NCBI GenBank assembly: GCA_004296785.1
Contig: SCVU01000489.1
Span: 1-9,450, forward strand
Direction of reading: 5' to 3'
DNA length: 9,450 nt
Source of the DNA: Planctomycetota bacterium
GTDB taxonomy: Bacteria; Planctomycetota; UBA1135; GCA-002686595
Program-made: the position numbers and the translations under genes
The notes under the pieces: generated by a model
What the model saw: only the letters and a program-made list of their open reading frames with translations
Told to the model about the DNA's origin: nothing
Database searches by the model: none
Part shown: positions 5,859 through 9,450 of the stretch, piece by piece
Layout of the letters: every line of letters begins with the position of its first letter
How positions within the stretch are numbered: position 1 is the stretch's first letter

Positions 5859-5911
5859 CGGCGGCGGCGCACCGCGTCGCCGGCCCCGCGCTGCCAGCGC
5901 GCTCGGTGGCG

Positions 5912-7075
5912 CTAGCGCGGGCTCGCGAGCCGCTCCGCGAGCGCCGCGCCGACGAGCTCGTGCCCGCGCACCGACAGGTGCAGGTCCGCGCGCCAGTACA
6001 GCGGCTCCTCGGCATGCGCCCGCAACAGCGGCCGCAAGTCGAGCGTCTCGATCTTCTCGCGCGCACACCACGCGAGGTAGCGATCGGCGAGCGCATCCGT
6101 GATCGCGAGCGCGGCCGCATCGACGCCGAGCGCCGCGTCGACCTCGTCGATGCTCGGCAGGATGCGTTCGCGCTGCACGTCGACGAGCGGCGGCAGATAC
6201 GCGACGACGAAGCGGATCCCGTCGCGCGCGCACTGACGCCGCAGCTCCTCGGTCACCGACATCCCCGCGCGCAGCGCGACCGCGGCCTGCGCCGGCTCGC
6301 GCGCGAAGTACAGGTACTGGTTGTGGCTCTGATTGACGGCCTGGCGACCCCAGCCGTCGCGCACGCGCAGCGCGGCCGACAAGCGCGCGTCGTAGTCGCC
6401 GCCCGCGCGCGGCCGCTCGCCGTGGTGGTGGTAGTGCCACGGCGCGAGCGCCTCGCCCCAGTCGTTGCCGCCGTACACGCACACGACGAGCACGTGCGGC
6501 CGCAGACCCGCGCAGCGCTCGAGCACGCCGAGGTAGTTGTAGAAGCTGTACGAGCCGTTGCCCGCGTTCAGCACCTCGACGGTGCGCCCCGCATCGGCTG
6601 CGGCGAGCAGCGCCTCGCAGCGATTCGCGAACGACTCGGAGTTCTCGCACGCGCCGTCGGTGTGCGAGTCACCGGTGACGAGCACGCGCAGATCCGGCCG
6701 CACCTCGGCGGGCTCGGCGTCCTCGCGCATCGCGAGCGCGTTGGTGCGCGCCGTGTAGCTACCGCCCGCGTGCTCTTCGAAGCTGTAGGTCTGACTCGCG
6801 CTCGGGCGGCGCGTGAAGCCGCGCAGCGCGTCGTACACGTAGTGGCCGGCCTCGATCGGGTAGAGCTGATGCGCGGCGCTCTTCGCGAGCGTCGCGCGTT
6901 CCAACGGGCGCTCGGGTTCGACGGCGGCGAGATCGACGGCGGCTGGATCGAGCGCGAGCGTCGGCTGCGCGGCGGCGGGCGCGGGCTCGGCGCGCTCGCC
7001 GCAGGCGGCCGCGACCAGCGCCAGCGACGCGAGCGCCGACGCGAACCGGTTCCGCTCAGCTCGTCTGCAGCACAC
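5912..7075 (-). CDS. SGNH/GDSL-type hydrolase lipoprotein
   Basis: The 387-residue protein has a lipoprotein signal: basic start, FASALASLALVAAAC, with C25 as the likely lipidated residue. It should be anchored in the periplasm or outer envelope. After an Ala/Pro/Glu-rich linker the SGNH blocks appear in order. VLVTGDSHTDG (131-141) gives the nucleophile S137. LNAGNGSYSFYNYLG (169-183) is block II. VVCVYGGNDWGE (197-208) is block III with N204. DLHLSVRGHELVG (364-376) gives D364 and H366 in a D-x-H arrangement, as in many SGNH acyltransferases and esterases. The family hydrolyses or transfers acyl or acetyl esters; the substrate here is unknown. The start is GTG (7075), inside the last 20 bases of the acyltransferase gene and in another frame, so translational coupling is likely. 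No better start exists because the signal peptide begins here. Confidence 0.87.
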   Translation of the reverse strand: MCCRRAERNRFASALASLALVAAACGERAEPAPAAAQPTLALDPAAVDLAAVEPERPLERATLAKSAAHQLYPIEAGHYVYDALRGFTRRPSASQTYSFEEHAGGSYTARTNALAMREDAEPAEVRPDLRVLVTGDSHTDGACENSESFANRCEALLAAADAGRTVEVLNAGNGSYSFYNYLGVLERCAGLRPHVLVVCVYGGNDWGEALAPWHYHHHGERPRAGGDYDARLSAALRVRDGWGRQAVNQSHNQYLYFAREPAQAAVALRAGMSVTEELRRQCARDGIRFVVAYLPPLVDVQRERILPSIDEVDAALGVDAAALAITDALADRYLAWCAREKIETLDLRPLLRAHAEEPLYWRADLHLSVRGHELVGAALAERLASPR

Positions 7076-8894
7076 GCGCGGACACCATAGCGTCCGCCGC
7101 GCGCTCCGCGAGCCAGGCGCGCGCCTGCTCGCGCCCGAGGTAGCGACCGAGCACGCGCTCCGGCACGGCCGGGAGATCGACCACGACGAGTCCGTCGAGC
7201 ACGTCGGAGAACTCGGCGTCGCGATTGAACGCGGCGAAGCGACCGCCGAGCTCGAGGTACTCGCGCACGAGCACCGGCAATCCGCGGCGGTCGGGCTCGA
7301 CGTCGCCGATCAGCGCCGCCAGGCGTTCCCAGTCGGCGCCGACGCCGGCGAGCAGTTGCTCGGTCCCGCGCCCACGCCCGCGCTCGGGGAGCGGCGTGCG
7401 CGCGCGCACCAGCGGCGCGAGTTCGCTCGCGAGTCGTTGCGCGCGCAGCCAGTGCGCGATCAAGTGCCGCGAACGCGGGTGGTAGCGCGCGCTGATGCTG
7501 ACGGCGCCGAACAACGTGCGCGTCGCCGGCCGCGCGAGCACCAGGCTGCCGATGCCCTTCCACAGCAGCATCAGCGGCGCGAACGAGCGCTGCCGGCTCG
7601 GCACGATGAACGAGCGACCGAGTTCGAGCGCGGGGCCGAGGCGCGCGAAGAAGCGGGGCTCGTAGTCGAACAGCGTCGACGTGTAGAGCCCGCGGTGCCC
7701 GCGCGCGCGCAGCACGTCCTCGGTGTACGCGCAGCGGTACGCGCCGGCGATCGCGCGCTCGGTCGGGCTCCACAGCACGAGGTGCAGGTAGTGCTCGTCG
7801 AACGCATCGAGGTCGAGCGCGCGGCCGGTGCCCTCGCCGACCTCGCGGAACGTCGCCTCGCGCAGCCGACCGAGCTCGACCAGCGTGCGCGGGATCTGTG
7901 ACCCGCGCGCGAGCAGTACCTGCAGATCGCCGGACTTCGCGAGACAGCGCGCGGCGGTCAGCGCGTCGAGCTCGGCGGCGATCACCGCCGGCGGCACCGG
8001 CCGCTCGAGCGCGACCTGCGCGCGCGGGGCCAGTGCGACGTGCGCGCCGCGCTGGCGCAACCACTCGACGCGGCGGCGCACGTGCGCGGTCGCGTCGACT
8101 CCGGCGGGCAGCGCGCGCAGCACTTCCGCCGGCACGGGCGCTCCGAAGCGCACTTCGACGTGCGCACCGCGCTTGGCGAGCAGCTCGCGCGGCAACAGCA
8201 CCGTGCGCAGCCGCGGGTGCACGAGCCCGGCGATCTGGAAGCACCCGCGATTGCGGCCGACGACGTGCGCGGGCACGAGCGGTGCGCCCGTGCGTTCGGC
8301 CAACCGACACGCGGCGGGATTCCACGCGCGATCGACGACGCGGCGGCGGCACAGCGAAAGGCTCGACACCTCGCCGGCCGGGAACACCGCGAGCAAGTGG
8401 CCGTCCTGCAGCCAGCGCAGCGCCTCGCGCAATCCCGCCGCGTTGCGCGCGGCGGCATCGCGGCCGCCGAACGCATCGACGAAGATCAGCAGCGGTCGCA
8501 GCTCCTCGATGCGCGCGAGCAACGCGTTCGCGAGCAGCTTGACGTCGGGTCGGCGGCGCGTGAGCAGCGCGGCCAGCGCGATCCCGTCGACGCCGCCGAA
8601 CGGGTGGTTCGACACGACGATCGCGGCGTCGCGCCGCGGCACGAGCTCGAGGTCCGCGTCGGCGACCTCGACTTCCACGCCGAGCACGTCGAGCGCCGTG
8701 CGCGCGAAGTCCGCCGCATCCGGCGGCTCCGCGGCCCGGTCGAGCATGCGCTGGTACTCGCGGTCGAGCTGCGCGAGGCCGAGCGCGCGCTCGAGCGAGC
8801 GATGCACGAGCGCGCGCACCTTCGATGGGCGGCCGCGGGAGTCGGGGGATGCGAGCGAGAACGGACCGGCGGACGCGCGCTGCATTCGGATCAT
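7056..8894 (-). CDS. olsF-like: PlsC-like/OlsB-like fusion acyltransferase (OlsF-like)
   Basis: The 612-residue protein (from ATG 8894) joins two acyltransferase domains. The N-terminal part has IVVSNHPFGGVDGIAL (about 92-107), the LPLAT active-site block with H97 and D103. GGRDAAARNAAGLREAL and LLAVFPAGEVSSLSL (167-181) are the later PlsC-like blocks. The C-terminal half (about 332-490) resembles the OlsB/Acetyltransf_5 GNAT domain: VELGRLREATFREVGEG, then STLFDYEPRFFARLG, ALELGRSFIVPS and LLWKGIGSLVLARP. This order is that of OlsF, which makes ornithine lipids by N-acylation (C-terminal half) and O-acylation (N-terminal half). Amino-acid lipid synthesis at the inner membrane is inferred; the amino acid could be ornithine, glycine or another. 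A C-terminal tail of about 110 residues is less clear. GTG 8933 and ATG 8885 are alternative starts; GAGGAG (8907-8912) is 12 bases from ATG 8894. Confidence 0.88.
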   Translation of the reverse strand: MIRMQRASAGPFSLASPDSRGRPSKVRALVHRSLERALGLAQLDREYQRMLDRAAEPPDAADFARTALDVLGVEVEVADADLELVPRRDAAIVVSNHPFGGVDGIALAALLTRRRPDVKLLANALLARIEELRPLLIFVDAFGGRDAAARNAAGLREALRWLQDGHLLAVFPAGEVSSLSLCRRRVVDRAWNPAACRLAERTGAPLVPAHVVGRNRGCFQIAGLVHPRLRTVLLPRELLAKRGAHVEVRFGAPVPAEVLRALPAGVDATAHVRRRVEWLRQRGAHVALAPRAQVALERPVPPAVIAAELDALTAARCLAKSGDLQVLLARGSQIPRTLVELGRLREATFREVGEGTGRALDLDAFDEHYLHLVLWSPTERAIAGAYRCAYTEDVLRARGHRGLYTSTLFDYEPRFFARLGPALELGRSFIVPSRQRSFAPLMLLWKGIGSLVLARPATRTLFGAVSISARYHPRSRHLIAHWLRAQRLASELAPLVRARTPLPERGRGRGTEQLLAGVGADWERLAALIGDVEPDRRGLPVLVREYLELGGRFAAFNRDAEFSDVLDGLVVVDLPAVPERVLGRYLGREQARAWLAERAADAMVSARVLQTS

Positions 8895-9039
8895 GACCGC
8901 GTTACGCTCCTCGGGCTCGACATTCGGCACCACAGATGCGCGACGCGCGTTGACGGCTCGTCAAGACCGTGCCAATCCCCCGCCAAGGGCGCGCCGCCGC
9001 GGCTGGAGAGGCCCCTGAACACGCGAGCCCACCCGCCGC
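8895..9039. promoter_or_regulatory. Divergent intergenic region with TTGACG-GCT-CGTCAA palindrome
   Basis: This 145-base gap separates the divergent acyltransferase and kinase genes. It holds a perfect inverted repeat, TTGACG (8950-8955) and CGTCAA (8959-8964), around GCT. Each arm, read on its own strand, is one base from the -35 consensus TTGACA, so this could be a shared operator or a pair of back-to-back -35 elements. I see no convincing -10 at the proper distance on either strand. Purine-rich GGAGAGG (9004-9010) is too far from the kinase start to be its ribosome site. Confidence 0.4.
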
Positions 9040-9450
9040 ATGCACGACACCGGACTCCCGACCACCGCGGCGCCGCCCGCGCGCTTCGAGCTCGTGCGTG
9101 AGCTCGGCGCGGGCCTGTCGGGCCGCGCGTTCCTGACGCGCGATCGCGAGACCGGCGCGCGCGTCGTCGTCAAGCGCTTCCACGTTGGCGGGCCGAACGA
9201 CGCGCCGATCGACGAGCTGCGCGCGCACTACGCGCGCCTGCTCGCGCTGCCCGCGCACCCGGCGCTGTGCCGCGTGCTCGCCTTCGACGCGGACGAGCAC
9301 GGGCCGTACGCGGCGTTCGAGTACGTGCGCGGTCGGCCGCTGACGAAGCTGCGCGCGCGCGTCGAGCGGCACGCGCGGCGCGCGCGCGGCGGCGCGGCCT
9401 TCGATTCGAGCGCGCGCGACGCCCGTCGGCTCGCGCGGCTGCTCGCGGCG
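9040..9450 (+). CDS. Serine/threonine protein kinase, N-lobe only (cut by window edge)
   Basis: Direct translation from ATG 9040 gives 137 open codons to the window edge; an in-frame TGA at 9016-9018 makes this the only possible start. The visible part is the kinase N-lobe. ELGAGLSGRAFLTRDRETG (21-39) is the glycine-rich loop. RVVVKRF (41-47) holds the ATP-binding Lys, K45. DELRAHYARLLALPAHPAL (58-76) covers the alpha-C helix region, with E59 a possible partner of K45, and the HP motif. LCRVLAFDADEHGPYAAFEYVRGRPL (76-101) gives strands 4-5 and the hinge. The HRD and DFG motifs would lie outside the window, so activity cannot be judged. No signal peptide is seen at the N-terminus, as expected for a cytoplasmic kinase domain; later sensor or membrane segments are unknown. 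An Arg-rich, low-complexity segment (102-137) follows the hinge. It is divergent from the acyltransferase. Confidence 0.82.
   Translation, partial: MHDTGLPTTAAPPARFELVRELGAGLSGRAFLTRDRETGARVVVKRFHVGGPNDAPIDELRAHYARLLALPAHPALCRVLAFDADEHGPYAAFEYVRGRPLTKLRARVERHARRARGGAAFDSSARDARRLARLLAA

Noticed and set aside
5885..5914. Imperfect inverted repeat just after the SGNH stop codon
   Set aside because: The pairing needs bulges and the stretch is made of GCGC runs, so it is not distinguishable from background.
5022..6650. Minus-strand open frame (542 codons) bridging the beta-helix and SGNH genes
   Set aside because: It is Arg/Ala-rich and reads another frame through two genes that have signal peptides and motifs; no fusion is implied.
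5231..7090. Plus-strand open frame (619 codons)
   Set aside because: It is antisense to the SGNH and beta-helix genes and consists of Arg/Ala/Val-rich sequence with no recognisable domain.
6568..8352. Minus-strand open frame (594 codons) overlapping the acyltransferase gene
   Set aside because: It is Arg/Ala-rich and shifted from the frame that carries the PlsC-like and OlsB-like motifs.

Overview
The window is very GC-rich, with codon third positions almost always G or C, and densely packed with genes. Several features together point to a planctomycete-like bacterium: two secreted parallel beta-helix proteins, one ending in a choice-of-anchor-Q-like segment and one in a planctomycete-like tail; a eukaryotic-type Ser/Thr kinase; an OlsF-like double acyltransferase; and a weak dependence on Shine-Dalgarno sites. 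A myxobacterium-like or other GC-rich lineage cannot be excluded. I see no transposon, phage gene, CRISPR array or rRNA.

Layout. (1) 1-1017, minus strand: a secreted DUF1565/beta-helix protein whose C-terminus lies outside the window. (2) 1082-3001, plus strand, divergent from it: an MmcQ/YjbR-fold protein with a basic tail, a small protein with two CxxC pairs, a BrxA/BrxB-family bacilliredoxin and an unrecognised helical protein. (3) 3074-3158: tRNA-Leu(UAG) with encoded CCA, followed 31 bases later by a MATE-family exporter (3190-4542). (4) 4562-8894, minus strand: a second secreted beta-helix protein with a strong Shine-Dalgarno site, then an SGNH-hydrolase lipoprotein whose GTG start overlaps by 20 bases the end of a PlsC-like/OlsB-like fusion protein. 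(5) 9040-9450, plus strand: the N-lobe of a Ser/Thr protein kinase, cut by the window edge. The two edge genes (1-1017 minus, 9040-9450 plus) have no stop codon in the window and were read by direct translation.

How the genes may work together. The fusion acyltransferase and the overlapping SGNH lipoprotein look like one translationally coupled unit, probably concerned with amino-acid-containing membrane lipids and an envelope esterase or acyl-transfer step. The bacilliredoxin, CxxC protein and helical protein may form a small redox-related group. The rest looks like ordinary housekeeping or envelope content.

The most unusual signal is in the intergenic DNA. Nearly every gap holds a short inverted repeat. 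In two gaps (before the bacilliredoxin and before the tRNA) a perfect 7-bp GC-rich inverted repeat brackets a -10-like TAT(A/C)CT, preceded by a shared TAGC...GGACGCGCG. I did not find a clear, wholly new multi-gene system. The promoter-hairpin arrangement and the lipid/SGNH pair are the best leads.
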